A DNA stretch of 64,000 nucleotides, taken from Hymenopus coronatus. Its lineage: Eukaryota; Arthropoda; Insecta; Mantodea; Hymenopodidae. This document shows, in pieces, positions 30,576 to 41,141 of this stretch (position 1 is the first letter of the stretch; every line of letters starts with the position of its first letter). Below the pieces are notes generated by a model, which saw nothing but the letters and a program-made list of their open reading frames with translations, was not told where the DNA came from and searched no databases. The translations under genes were made by a program, and so were the position numbers. The stretch is from positions 64,282,501-64,346,500 of the forward strand of contig CM060899.1 in assembly GCA_030762935.1 (NCBI GenBank), written 5' to 3'.

Positions 30576-30699
30576 AATACCTAACTACCTACGTATCTAT
30601 TATTCAGTATAACAATACTATGCAAACTACCAGCAAGTATATAAACAGTTATTATGGAGCCTCAACATTAATAGTTAAAGACCCTTAATTACTTCACAA

Positions 30700-31122
30700 T
30701 ATTTACTTTAATTAATTATATAATATTTATTCTCTTTATATTATCCCTAAAGTTCTGAAGGTCAGAGGGCAGCCCTGAAAGGCTGCTACAGGCAATTCAT
30801 ACCATTCTTCAATGGTCCTATTGATAAAAGAAAATTTCCCTATGTCGGTTCTGTACCTTTTACCCTTAATTTTATACAAATAATCGTAGCATCCATAGAT
30901 TCCCGGGTTTTCTAATCTCTTTAAGCTATAGATAGTACGACTAACCTATGTGTTTTACGCCTAACTTTTAGCGGCTCCCATTTATTCTCTTCGCCTTTCG
31001 TAGGCCCTAAATCTTTGCCTTTCATTATGAATTTTACAGCCCTTCTCTGTATGTTTTCAAGCGAATCAGTCCCAGCTTGCTACTCCATAACCGGCCGCAC
31101 TAAGTTCGTGCACTTTGTTCTC
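30700..31122 (-). pseudogene. LINE (CR1/Jockey-like) C-terminal relic
   Basis: Minus-strand translation without a start codon gives SLENIQRRAVKFIMKGKDLG, EENKWEPLKVRRKTHRLVV, a stop, and then GCYDYLYKIKGKRYRTDIGK followed by FINRTIEEWYELPVAAFQ and TLGII-stop. The order QRRA..F, W.PL..RR, then RTI.EW..LP is the usual end of a CR1/Jockey-type LINE polyprotein. It is a different family from the LINE at 20,661. An HE copy abuts its upstream side. Confidence 0.75.
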
Positions 31123-31125
31123 CCC

Positions 31126-31981
31126 TTTTTACTTTCTCTATACGTACTATGTACATAGTATATAGAGAAGGTATTGCACTCCACCCAAAATTTCGATACC
31201 AAGATTTCACCGGAAATATATATTTTAAGGTCCCCTGTATCAAAAAAAAAAAAACATTTTCAGAATAAGGTCCGTGTGACTGTGAAAATGATAACTCAAA
31301 AACGAAAAGTCGGTAAAATACCAAACTTGGCCTTTAAGTTTAGTATCTTCTAGGAATGTGACACGAAGATTTTGAAAAAATCCCCCCACCCCAAACTACA
31401 CTTTACATGGAACATTTAAAAAAAAATGATTTTCTAAAAAATGGCTCTAACGATTTTGATTAAAATATCATATATTAAAGACATATACTTCACAAATAAT
31501 ATGTATATCTTGAATTTTATGGGTATAGCCTCTGAAGACTACTTTATTCTGAATGAATTTTACGAAATTTTTTGTAACTGGTAAACCGTAAGAGATAGAC
31601 AAAAACTTACCACACAAAAAATGTAGAGCACATTAAAACACACAATTTATGTTATATACATTTTTTTCGTGGAGATGATCGTTTTTTTAGATATAACTTG
31701 TTTTTTGCTTCAGCCTTAAATAAACTTATACTTTTCTCATACAGGAATTTGTCAGCACCTGTCCATACAAAAAAAGGAACTTCAGTCACATAGCAACCAT
31801 ATTTTGCTATTACTTTAACCTATGTTACTCCCTTATTTCGCTTCTACTTACGGGGAAGCAAGTAATAAGACTATTTCTGCTAATGTTTTCTCACTTAGCA
31901 TGAAGTAAATAGAAGCATAGCATTTTTAACAAACATTTGTTGCAGAGATATAGAGAAAGTTATGGAATGGATTACATCAGA
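31126..31981 (+). mobile_element. HE element, complete copy
   Basis: TTTTTACTTTCTCTATACG, an intact palindrome and a very short microsatellite (GTCCGTGTGACTGTG). It ends TTATGGAATGGATTACATCAG before T8. Confidence 0.88.
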
Positions 31982-31983
31982 TT

Positions 31984-32293
31984 TTTTTTAAGTCAAACTT
32001 CAAGACATAAGTTTACATTGTGGTTAATACACTGTATTGAATTCTGCAATGTTATAAATACGTGAATTTAATGGAGTATGTAATTTATATTGAAACAGAA
32101 CAAGGTAAGCTCTGCTGTAATATTTACTCCGCAAAATTTTATAAGATGTATAAAACTTTTTTGATTGATCTAAATCTATTAACTGCAAATAGAATACAGT
32201 AATGTTTTTGTAACCAGTTAAATGCCTGACATGAAAGTGATGTATATTTATAATTTTCATTATAAGGTATAACAAAATAAACAATTTTAAAAA
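31984..32293. other. Unique AT-rich spacer
   Basis: About 310 bp. An 86-residue minus frame (32,024-32,284) is AT-rich and has no recognisable motif. Confidence 0.45.
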
Positions 32294-33090
32294 ATCACAT
32301 AACTTTCTCTATATCACTGCAACAAATTATTCTATTTACTTCATCTAATGGAGCAAAAATTAGCAGAAATAGTCTTATTACACTCTTCCTTGTTATTAGA
32401 AGCGAAATAAGGAGGTACCATAGATTAAAAGTGATAGTCAAAAGCTGGTTGCTCTGCGACTGAAGTTCCTTTGTTTGTATGCACACGATTCACAAAGTCC
32501 TGTATGGGAAAAGTATGTCTTTATAGCTGAAAAAAAAAACAAGGATTATCTCAAAAACAATCAACTCCACAAAAAAAAAAATATATAACATAAATTGTGT
32601 GTTTTAATGTGCTCTACATTTTCTTTGTGGTAAGTTTTTGTCTGTCTCTTACGGTTTAGTACTTATGCAAAATTCCGTAAAATTCACTCAGAATAAAGTA
32701 GTTTTCAGAGGCTACTCCCAGAAAATTCAAAATATACATTTTATTTGACAGGTAAATATCTTTAATATACGACATGTTAATCAAAATCGTTAGAGCCATT
32801 TTTTAGAAAATCAAAACTTTCGAAAAAAGTTCAATGTAAAGGGTAGTTTGGGGTGGGGGGATTTTTCTCAAAATCTTCGTGTCGCATCCCTGGAATATAC
32901 TAAACTTAAATACCAACTTTGGTATTTTACCGACTTTTCGTTTTTGAGTTATCGTGTTCACAGTCACACGGACCTTTTTTTCTGAAAATACTTTTTTTCT
33001 TTACAGGGGACCCTAAAACATATATTTCAGGTGAAATATCGGTATCGAATTTTTGGGTAGAGTGCAATACCTTCTCTATACACTATGTGT
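32294..33090 (-). mobile_element. HE element, near-complete copy
   Basis: The 3' hairpin is shortened (AATCACATAACTTTCTCTAT). The body and CA tract are present. The 5' end stops in the palindrome at CTCTATACACTATGTG. Confidence 0.86.
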
Positions 33091-33407
33091 AGTCAGGTGC
33101 GACAAAATTTCTAGGAAATGAACATCAGCTGCGACAATGTCGCTCCAGTCAGATGACCGCGATTGGTTGAAATTGCCTAATCTTGGCCATGCATTGGCGC
33201 TTTAATAGTTGGGTTGAATTTGCATTTAAAAAACTCACCGGCCGCCAGTTGTGCTGAGGCCTAGTCCACTTTCAAAAATAGAGCACCGCCAGTTCTAGAC
33301 ATCACACTGAATTCCTGTAACAAAAAACACACTATTGTTACATAACAAACTCTACAATGGGGATGATACACTGGAGCTTGTAATGAGATACACATATATC
33401 GTGATGC
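33091..33407. other. Unique spacer
   Basis: About 315 bp with several ATTGG/CCAAT-like pentamers but no recognisable gene. A 64-residue minus frame (33,261-33,455) has no motif. Confidence 0.4.
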
Positions 33408-34300
33408 ATCTTTATGTGTTTCATTCACATGACTTTCTCTACACCCCTGCAACAAATTATTGTTAAAAAGCTTATGCTTTTATATACTTAATGTTAATCG
33501 AAAGCGAAATAAGGAAGTACCATAGGTTAAAGTGATAGACAAAAGCTGGTTGCTATGTGACTGATGTTCCTTTGCTTATATGGACAGCAGTTGACAAATT
33601 CCTGTATGAGAAAAGTAAGTTTTTTACAGGTGAAACCAATAACAAGGAATATCTAAAAAACGACCAACTCCACGAAAGAAAGTATATTACATAAACTGTG
33701 TGTTTTAACGTGCTCTACATTTTTTGTATGGTAAGTTTTTCTCCATGTCTTACGGTTTAGCAGTTATGTAAAATTCCGTAAAATTGATCCAGATTAAAGT
33801 AGACTTCAAAGCCTATTCCCAGAAAATTCAAGATATAAATTTTATTTGTAAGGTTAATATTTTTAATGTACGATATTTTAATCAAAATCGTTAGAGCCAT
33901 TTTTGGGAAAATCAAAATTTTCGAAAAAAGTTCCATGTAAAGGGTAGTTGGGTTGGGGGGATTTTCTTGAAAATCTTCGTGTCGCATTCTTGGAAGATAC
34001 CAAACATAAATACCAATTTTGGTAATTAACGGACTTTTCATTTTTGAGCTATTCTGTCCACAGACGTATCCTTGGAAGATAGCAACCTTAAATACCAAAT
34101 TTGGTATTTAAGTTCATTTGGTTTTTGAGCTATCTGTCCACTGACACACACACACACACACACATATGCACACAAACACACGTACCTTTTTTTCAAAAAT
34201 GCTTTTTTTGGATTCAGCGGGACCCAAAACATATATTTCCAGTGAAATCTCCGTATAGAATTTTTGGGTGCATTATAATACCCTCTATATACACTGTACA
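33408..34300 (-). mobile_element. HE element, split by mariner derivative (left part)
   Basis: Runs from TGTGTTTCATTCACATGAC to the middle of the 5' palindrome (CACTGTACA). The ~75 bp around GATACCAAACATAAATACC are duplicated in tandem at about 33,995 and 34,075. The minus frame 33,757-34,098 is a copy of the recurrent HE open frame. Confidence 0.86.
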
Positions 34301-34953
34301 TACAAGGGTTGGGGCAAAAGTCATGGCAGCTAGTGTTTTTCTTGTAGATATGTGAACGGAACACTAACTTATATGTGTCGTGTGGAAGATCTGCAGGCAT
34401 TGTGTGTATGCAGAACAACAGATGGCTCTGTGATAGCCGGTAGTAGCGCAGCGAGGGCTGTGAAATCAGTGAGTTGGTGAGTGTCGTGCGAGATGAAAAT
34501 CACTAGGAGAAGAATTGGTGCATCCACCGTACTCTCCCGACATTTCACCCTGTGACTTTGATCTCATTCGAAAGATTGGGAACCACTACGTGGTAGGCGG
34601 TTTGCAACGCGAGAGGACATTGCTAATGCTGTGCGTGAACAAATTACCCCATTCACACATAGTGCGGCAAATGCTGCGGTAGGTGGTATTCGGTGCCTCC
34701 CTGATCGTTGGCTACGGGTGATGAAAGTAGCAGAGGACTACTTTGAGGGTCTTTAAGCACAGGTTTGTTATGTCAACAGTATGTGTATGATGTATATCTT
34801 TTGCACTGTAAAAGCCATATTGTTTTGTATACTACTATGCAGTGGTATTTATTGTCCACACAAACAGTTAACAACTTGTCATTTCTTCTGTGTATGTCAC
34901 ATTTTCCTTCAAGAAAATAAATAGTGGCCATGACTTTTGCTCCAACCCTAGTA
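34301..34953 (+). mobile_element. mariner-family deletion derivative with terminal inverted repeats
   Basis: The 649-bp element (34,303-34,951) sits between TA dinucleotides. The left end is CAAGGGTTGGGGCAAAAGTC and the inverted right end is CTAGGGTTGGAGCAAAAGTC. Pairing extends to about 31 bp with few mismatches. Its interior has HPPYSPDISPCDFDLIRKI (third catalytic Asp region) and, after a frameshift, EDIANAVREQI and GIRCLPDRWLRVM. The N-terminal two-thirds are deleted. It is inserted at the TA in TGTACATAGTACG of an HE palindrome. Confidence 0.9.
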
Positions 34954-34975
34954 GTACGTATAGAGAAAGTAAAAA
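34954..34975 (-). mobile_element. HE element, outer 5' end of the split copy
   Basis: GTACGTATAGAGAAAGTAAA completes the palindrome interrupted at 34,300. Confidence 0.85.
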
Positions 34976-34984
34976 TATGTCCAC

Positions 34985-35064
34985 TACTGTAGTTAGACGA
35001 ATAAGCTTATTAACGGTAATTTGTTACACAGATATAGAGATATGTGAATGGAGTACATCAGATT
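34985..35064 (+). mobile_element. HE element, 3' end fragment
   Basis: Contains GAATAAGCTTATTAACGGTA, ATTTGTTACACAGATATAGAG and TATGTGAATGGAGTACATCAGA. Only the last 80 bp of a copy are present. Confidence 0.75.
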
Positions 35065-35065
35065 T

Positions 35066-35469
35066 TATAAACCAAATTTCACCCTTGCATTGCTTTAAGA
35101 GAATGCCTGAAAGTATGGTAAGCACTTCCTTTGCGCTGCGCGAACAGAAGAACCAGTCTAAGACGCGAGTGCTTCATGCTTCGTTAGCTTTAGGAGAAAA
35201 TGCCAGTGAACTGCACGGGCTCAGTATTTCACGCTAATCTAATCTAGCTTTAAAGAATAATTTACCGTGCAGCCATTATGAGGGCACAATGTCTTCTCGC
35301 ACATGAGAATCTCTTCTGCCTCTTTGCTGGGGGGAAAAATATATCTTACCTCACAGTCTGCACCACAAGTAAGAACCACGATACATTTAGAAGTTCTAAT
35401 GCATGCATTTAAGTTAATTTCAAATAGCTATGTAAATTGTAATAAACAAAACAACGACGAATGAAAAAA
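35066..35469. other. Unique spacer
   Basis: About 400 bp. The 115-residue frame at 34,890-35,237 crosses the mariner right end, an HE fragment and this spacer, so it is not a gene. Confidence 0.45.
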
Positions 35470-36150
35470 AAGTTATGTTCCATTCACATGACTTTCTCTA
35501 CATTTCTGTAACAAATTATTGCTAAAAAGCTCATGTTTCTATTTACTTCATGCTAATAAAAGAAATTAGCAGAAATAGCCTTATTACTTGCTTCCTTGTA
35601 AGTAGAAGCGAAATAAGGGAGTACCATAGGTTAAAGTAATAGTCAAAAGCTGGTTGACAAATTCCTGTATGAGAAAAGTACAAGTTTTTTAAAGCTGAAA
35701 CAAACAACAAGGAATATCGAAAAAACGATCAACTCCACGAAAAAAATGTACATACTATAAATTGTGTGTTTTACCGTGTTCTATATTTTTTGTGTGCTAA
35801 GCTTTTGTCTATCTCTTATGGTTTAGCAGTTATGCAAAATTCCGTAAAATTCATCCAGAATAAAGTAATTTTCAGAGGTTATTCCCAGAAAATTCAAGGT
35901 ATACATTTTATTTTCATGTAAATATCTTTAATATACGATAGTTTAATCAAAATCGTTAAGAGCCATTTTTGAAAATATCAAAATTTTCGAAAAATGTTCT
36001 ATGTAAAGGGTACTTTGGGGTGGGAAGATTTTTCTCAAAATCTACGTGTCGCATTCCAGGAAGTATGGTAATTAACGGACCTTTCATTTTTGAGCTGTGC
36101 TGTCCACAGACACACACACACACTATATAAACAGTACGCGTAGAGAAAGT
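35470..36150 (-). mobile_element. HE element with shortened 5' end
   Basis: GTTATGTTCCATTCACATGA through the body to the CA tract, then directly TATATAAACAGTACGCGTAG. The block between the microsatellite and the outer palindrome arm (GGATTCAGG..CAATACCTTCTCTATACAC) is deleted. It is joined by an A-run to the next copy, which has a similar deletion. Confidence 0.85.
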
Positions 36151-36156
36151 TAAAAA

Positions 36157-36895
36157 ATCTGATGTGTTACACTCACATGACTTTCTCTAGCTGTTCTACA
36201 AACTTCTTACATAAGATAATTCTTCTTTAAGCACCTTGCTAATCAAGGTACATATTAGCAAAATGTTCTTATTACTTAGTTCCGTATAAGTAGGAAGAAA
36301 ATAAGGGAATACACTAGGCTAAACCAATAGTCAAATGTTTTAAAAGCTGTCGTTACGCGATTGTCCAAATCGCTTCTTTTCTTGGCCAGGAGTAGAACGA
36401 AAGAGAAACTACACTCCCGTCTGAGAAAAGTATAAGTACTTCACAACGGAAACTAATAACAATGAATACCTTGAAAAGGGTAAGCTCGACGAGTAAAATG
36501 TATATAACATAACTTGTGTATTTTAACAAGACCTACATTTTTTGTAGAGTAAGTTTTTGTCTATCTCTTACTGTTTACTAGTTATGCCAAATTAAGCAAA
36601 ATTCATCCAGAATAAACAGGTCTTCAGAAGCTATTCCCAGAAAATTCAAGATATACATTTTTATTTGCTAGGTAAATATTTTTAATATATGATATTTTAA
36701 TCAAAATCGTTTTAGCCATTTTTGAAAAAATCATAATTTTCGAAAAAAATTCTATGTAAAGGGTAGTTTGGGGTGGGGGGATTTTTCTCAAAATCTACGT
36801 GTCGCATTCCAGGAAGCTTGGTATTTAACGGACCTTTCGTTTTTGAGCTGTGCTGTCCACAGACACACACAGTAGACAGTGCGTGTAGAGAAAGT
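36157..36895 (-). mobile_element. HE element, subfamily B, shortened 5' end, tandem
   Basis: ATCTGATGTGTTACACTCAC, then ACTTTCTCTAGCTGTTCTAC. It has the complete subfamily B body (GGCCAGGAGTAGAACGAAAG) and ends CACACACAGTAGACAGTGCG plus TGTAGAGAAAGT. It lacks the same inner 5' block as its left neighbour and is head-to-tail with it. Confidence 0.86.
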
Positions 36896-37276
36896 AAAAA
36901 CTGTAGCATTATTAATTTGGAATTTCTAACTTTTAGGCATACATGACTTTAACCGTCATAAATAAAGTTGTGTATTGATTTGGTTCTAATGACTTACAGA
37001 TGTTTCAATACACTCTAGCAAAGAAAGAAGCTGCTGTCTTGGCAATGTTTTAACTCACAAGAAACAACTTTTCATCAAGATACTCCATTTCCGTCTTCGC
37101 TCCTCCTCCATCATCCAGTTTTACAATGGTAACTTGGAAAACTTAGATCAATAAAACCTCTCTTTCTCATGCTCTTTCTTCTGCTGAATTTAAAATAGTT
37201 AGAACATTCTTCACCCAACAACGTGCTCAATAAAGCCTTACAAAGAAGCTGAGACTACAAGAAGAAAATATGCACA
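36896..37276. other. Unique spacer
   Basis: About 380 bp of mixed sequence with TTTCTCATGCTCTTTCTTC-like pyrimidine tracts. No gene seen. Confidence 0.45.
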
Positions 37277-37299
37277 TTTTTACTTTCTCTACCCGTAAT
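37277..37299 (+). mobile_element. HE element, first 23 bp only
   Basis: TTTTACTTTCTCTACCCGTA joins immediately to a minus-orientation HE body. It is a minimal 5'-end remnant of an inverted pair. Confidence 0.6.
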
Positions 37300-38050
37300 A
37301 AAAAGAAATATTACTTGCTTCTTTGTAAGTATAAGCAAAATAAGGGAGTACCATAGGTTAAAGTGACAATCAAAAGCTGGTTGCTATGTGAGTGAAGTTC
37401 CTCTGTTTGTATGAACAGGAGTTGAACAATTCCTATAAGAGAAAATTTAAGTTTTTCAAAGCTAAAAGCAAAAACAAGGAATATCTAAAAAACTTTCAAC
37501 CCCACGAAAAAATGTTCAGAATCTAAATTGTGTGTTTTAATGTGCTCTACATTTTTTGTGAGGTAAGATTTTGTGCATATCTTACGGTTTAGCAGTTATG
37601 CAAAATTCCGTAATATTCATCCAGAATAAACTCCTCTTCAGAGACTTTTTCCAGAAAATTCAAAACATACATTTTAGTTGTCAGGTAAATATCTTTAATA
37701 TACGATATTTTAATCAAAATCGTTACAGCCATTTTTAGAAAAATCAAAGTTTTCGAAAAAAGTTCCATGTAAAGGGTGGTTTGGGGTGGGGGGCTTTTTC
37801 TCAAAATCTTCGTGTCGCATCCCTGGAAGATACTAAACTTAAATACCAAGTTTGGTATTTTACCGACTTTTCGTTTTTGGGTTATCGTGTTCACACACAC
37901 ACGGACACATGGACCTTTTTCTGAAAATACTTTTTTTTGTATACTGGGGACTCTAAAACATATATTTCCGGTGAAATCTCGGTATCGAATTTTTGGGTGG
38001 AGTGCAATACCTTCTCTATACACTATGTACAAAATACGTGTAGAAAAAGT
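37300..38050 (-). mobile_element. HE element, 3' end missing, longest recurrent frame
   Basis: Begins in the 3' region (TTACTTGCTTCTTTGTAAGT) and ends with a palindrome altered to ACTATGTACAAAATACGTG. It carries the longest uninterrupted version of the frame common to many HE copies (37,589-38,032). Confidence 0.87.
37589..38032 (-). other. Recurrent HE-internal open frame, longest example (147 codons)
   Basis: The frame starts at the ATG inside the palindrome (MYIVYREGIALHPKIRYRD), passes the microsatellite (CVRVCVNTITQKRK), and then reads [13 protein letters not shown] and MYVLNFLEK before ending LHNC-stop at the TTGCATAACTGCTAA block. Parts of the same frame occur in at least ten other copies. 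No homology is recognised, and the microsatellite forms part of the protein. The opposite strand is also often open, so coding is doubtful. Confidence 0.2.
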
Positions 38051-38186
38051 AAAAATTGGGCATACTCACCTTACCTTGTGTTTATGTGCTATCCATTTTA
38101 AAATTCTATGCAGTTAATTAACATAGTTTTATAACAAAAATGAAAATTCATAGCATTAATACTAGACAAAAGGGATATATTCATCG

Positions 38187-38414
38187 TCAACTGGTGTCCA
38201 TACAAACAAAGGAACTTCAGTCACATAGCAACCAGCTTTTGACTATCACTTTAACCTATGGTACTCCCTTTTCCCTTCTACTTACAAAGAAGCAAGTAAT
38301 AAGACTATTTCTGCTAATTTTTTGTCAATTAGCACGAAGTAAATAGAAGCATGAGCTTTTTGAAACTAATTTGTTGCAGAGATGTAGAGAAAGTCATGTG
38401 AATGGAACACATCA
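38187..38414 (+). mobile_element. HE element, 3' end fragment
   Basis: From GTCAACTGGTGTCCATACAA to CATGTGAATGGAACACATCAGA. Only the last ~230 bp remain. The AT-rich 38,051-38,186 before it is unmatched. Confidence 0.83.
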
Positions 38415-38424
38415 GATTTTTTAA

Positions 38425-38860
38425 ATAGTTCGTTGTATGACTGTCTGCTATAAGCATAACAGATTATTCGTAAAGCTTTCCTCTGTATCCGGAATATGCG
38501 TTTACTATCCACCGAATTACCCCAGAATATTATTCCATACTCGATGATGGAGTTAAAACTAGGCAAAATACACCAATTTAAGGGTATTGATTGAGTGAAA
38601 TTTAACCAGTGCACGGAGAGCATAGCATAATGAGCTAAGTTTAGGTGTAATGTAGCTAATATGTGTCTTCCAGTCCATATAATATACTATATATATCATT
38701 ACTGCACAAATGTCTTTTCTAGCACTAATGCATAAGTGTTTCCGAATCGGAATGCGAGATATTTCCGATCTTGCTATGTGAAACTTGACTTCACACCCGT
38801 TACCGTTGCCTCGATAAAGGCCATTAGCGAAAAACAGGTTGGGCAGCCAGGCTTCCAAAT
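38425..38860 (-). pseudogene. LINE (Jockey/CR1-like) C-terminal relic, second family
   Basis: On the minus strand: DWKTHISYITPKLSSLCYAL, then FHSINTLKLVYFA, a frameshift near 38,565, and FNSIIEYGIIFWGNSVDSKR, FRIQRKALRIICYA and NELFKK. This is the conserved region downstream of the RT palm in Jockey-type LINEs (HI.YI..KLSS..YALR, then YGI.FWGNS, then I.R.QRKALR). It is truncated on both sides, with an HE copy abutting its 3' side. It is distinct from both other LINE families here. Confidence 0.8.
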
Positions 38861-39075
38861 AAGGTTACCGTGAGCACAGGGAAGCGGAATAAAAATGTTA
38901 ATTTCTGAAGGCAACAGGAAGCTCCATAGAGCAATTAGGCGACTGAAGCGCATTTGCTAACCTAATAGCGCGATACTCACTTGTTGATGTGCTCTTTGTT
39001 GCTAGGTTACATCTGAGGTGGTCTAGTGACTAAAGACACAATATAAAGACGGGGTATTTCCGCTGTGTTCACATA
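38861..39075. other. Unique spacer
   Basis: No recognisable content. It may include further degenerate upstream LINE sequence. Confidence 0.4.
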
Positions 39076-39902
39076 TTTTTACTTTCTCTATACGCCCCAC
39101 GTACATTGTGTATAGAAAAGGTATTGCACTCCGCCAAAAAATTCGATACCGAGATTTCAGCGGAAATATATGTTTTAGGGTCCCATCTATCCAAAAAAAA
39201 AAATATTTTCAGAAAAGGTCCGTATGTCCCTGTGTCTCTGAACACGATGACTCAAACACGAAAAGTCGGTAAAATAACAAACTTGGTATTTCAGTTTAGT
39301 ATCTTCCAGGGATGCGACACGAAGATTTTGAGAAAAATCGCTCCACCCCAAACTACCCTCTGCATGGAACTTTTTACGAAAATTTTGATTTTCTAAAAAA
39401 TGGCTCTAACGATTTTGATTAAAATATCGTATATTAAAGATATTTACCTCACAAATAAAATGTATATTTTGAATTTTCTGGGAATAGCCTCAGAAGATTA
39501 CTTTATTCTTGGTCAATTTTACGGAATTTTGCATAACTGTTAAACCGTAAGAGATGGACAAAAACTTACCACACAACAAATGTAGAGCACTTTAAAACAC
39601 ACAATTTATATTACATACATTTTTTTCGTGGAGTTGATTGTTTTTGAGATATTCCTTGTTTTTAGTTTCAGCTTTAAAAAATATACTTATCTCATACAGG
39701 ACTTTGTGAACTCGTGTCGATAGAAACAAAGAACATCTGTCACATAGCAACCAGCTTTTGACTGTCAATTTAACCTATTTCGCTTCTACTTACAAGAAAG
39801 CAAGTGATAAGACTATTTCTGCTAATTTTCTGTCGATTGGATGAAATAGATAGAATAATTTGTTGCAGTGATATAGAGAAACTCATGTGAGTGGAACATC
39901 AG
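39076..39902 (+). mobile_element. HE element, near-complete copy
   Basis: TTTTTACTTTCTCTATACGC with an altered palindrome (CCCACGTACATTGTG). The body is complete. The 3' end is slightly shortened (CATGTGAGTGGAACATCAGG). Confidence 0.86.
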
Positions 39903-41141
39903 GTTTTGTAATAAACTTTCTTGCAATATTAAAAGTGTGGCGGACATTGAAAACAAGCACCTCGTAGCATCGGACACCCGACATGGCAGAAGAGACATGG
40001 GAAATTATTTATCAAAGATTCATGTAAGGAAAGAGCTGAGAGCCTGCTAAAGTGTAGCAGATTTCAGCTGAGAACAATTACTGCATACCCCTGTGAAAAA
40101 ACATCTTATTGCCGGCGCAAAACTTCTGGAATCGTGATCCTGACCACTAACCCAACTACCCAGCCTAGCTTATTGGAGTTGGTGATATGATACTTTGCTT
40201 ACTTAAAGTCACAGCGAGCAAACTTTGGACAGTCTGTATCGAAAGTGTTCCGCATATGTTTGTATTCAAAGTGGGCAGTAAATAGTATTCATTTTATTTA
40301 CTTTCCTATGTTTTGAAAGTTAAGTGGCAAGGTGCTACTTAGAGCAGAAAAATATTTGTAAATGTCTTTGACTTCATGAAACAAGAGGCAGAGGTGAAGG
40401 AAGAAAATGTAAGGTCCCCGAATTCTTCAAAAGCCTATAGAAAGTGAATGAAAGAACACCCAAGGCAACTGATATTTCACTGAGTTTCCAGGGTTCTCAA
40501 GATAAGAAAGAAAGAAAAAGAACTTAATATATCCCTTTTAAATCAAAAGATGTGGAACAGTTGTGTTGCCAACGAATTGTAGAAATTGGCGGGCCAGAAT
40601 GGGAAAATGTATGTCAACATGTTGAGAACATTGAAAATCATTAGAAAAAATTGAAGAAAATCAAAAAGAATTCTAATCTAGCATAATGGTGCAGAAAGTA
40701 GCGATAGCCTTGATGATACAATGACGTGAGCGAAGACAAAGGACTGTCAGGTGTGGAAGAAGTGGAGGCAGACGATTGATATTGTTTATATAGTAGGCCA
40801 TTTGTATAGATGTTGTGCAGATATGAATATACACATGAAAACACATGTTTATCAGTGCAGCGCATAAGAGGTGACAGATATTTGACATTGACTGTGACAG
40901 GCGCTCTTCCAGCATGCATGAATCAACTGGTGAACTGCTTATCTGAAAGTACAACTCGCTTCCTAGCTCTCATTAAGATTTTCAGATATCTAGATCTGTT
41001 GCGCCAGTTTTAACACCATTGCGGTGCTTCAGGGCAATTTAGACTGAAAATTTTGCGGGAAGAAGACTGAAGCAGCCCAGCACTTTAAATGCTTTTGGGA
41101 AAATACTCATGGAACCAGAAGAAGTATGCTCTGTGCCTAAA
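39903..41141. other. Unique region, no gene recognised
   Basis: About 1.24 kb, the longest stretch free of recognised repeats. Overlapping frames at 40,641-40,919 and 40,673-40,954 (minus) and 40,810-41,013 (plus) have no motif. No splice-consistent exon pattern is evident. It leads directly into the 73-bp satellite, whose first half-unit-like words appear at 41,124 (GTATGCTCTGTGCC). Confidence 0.5.
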
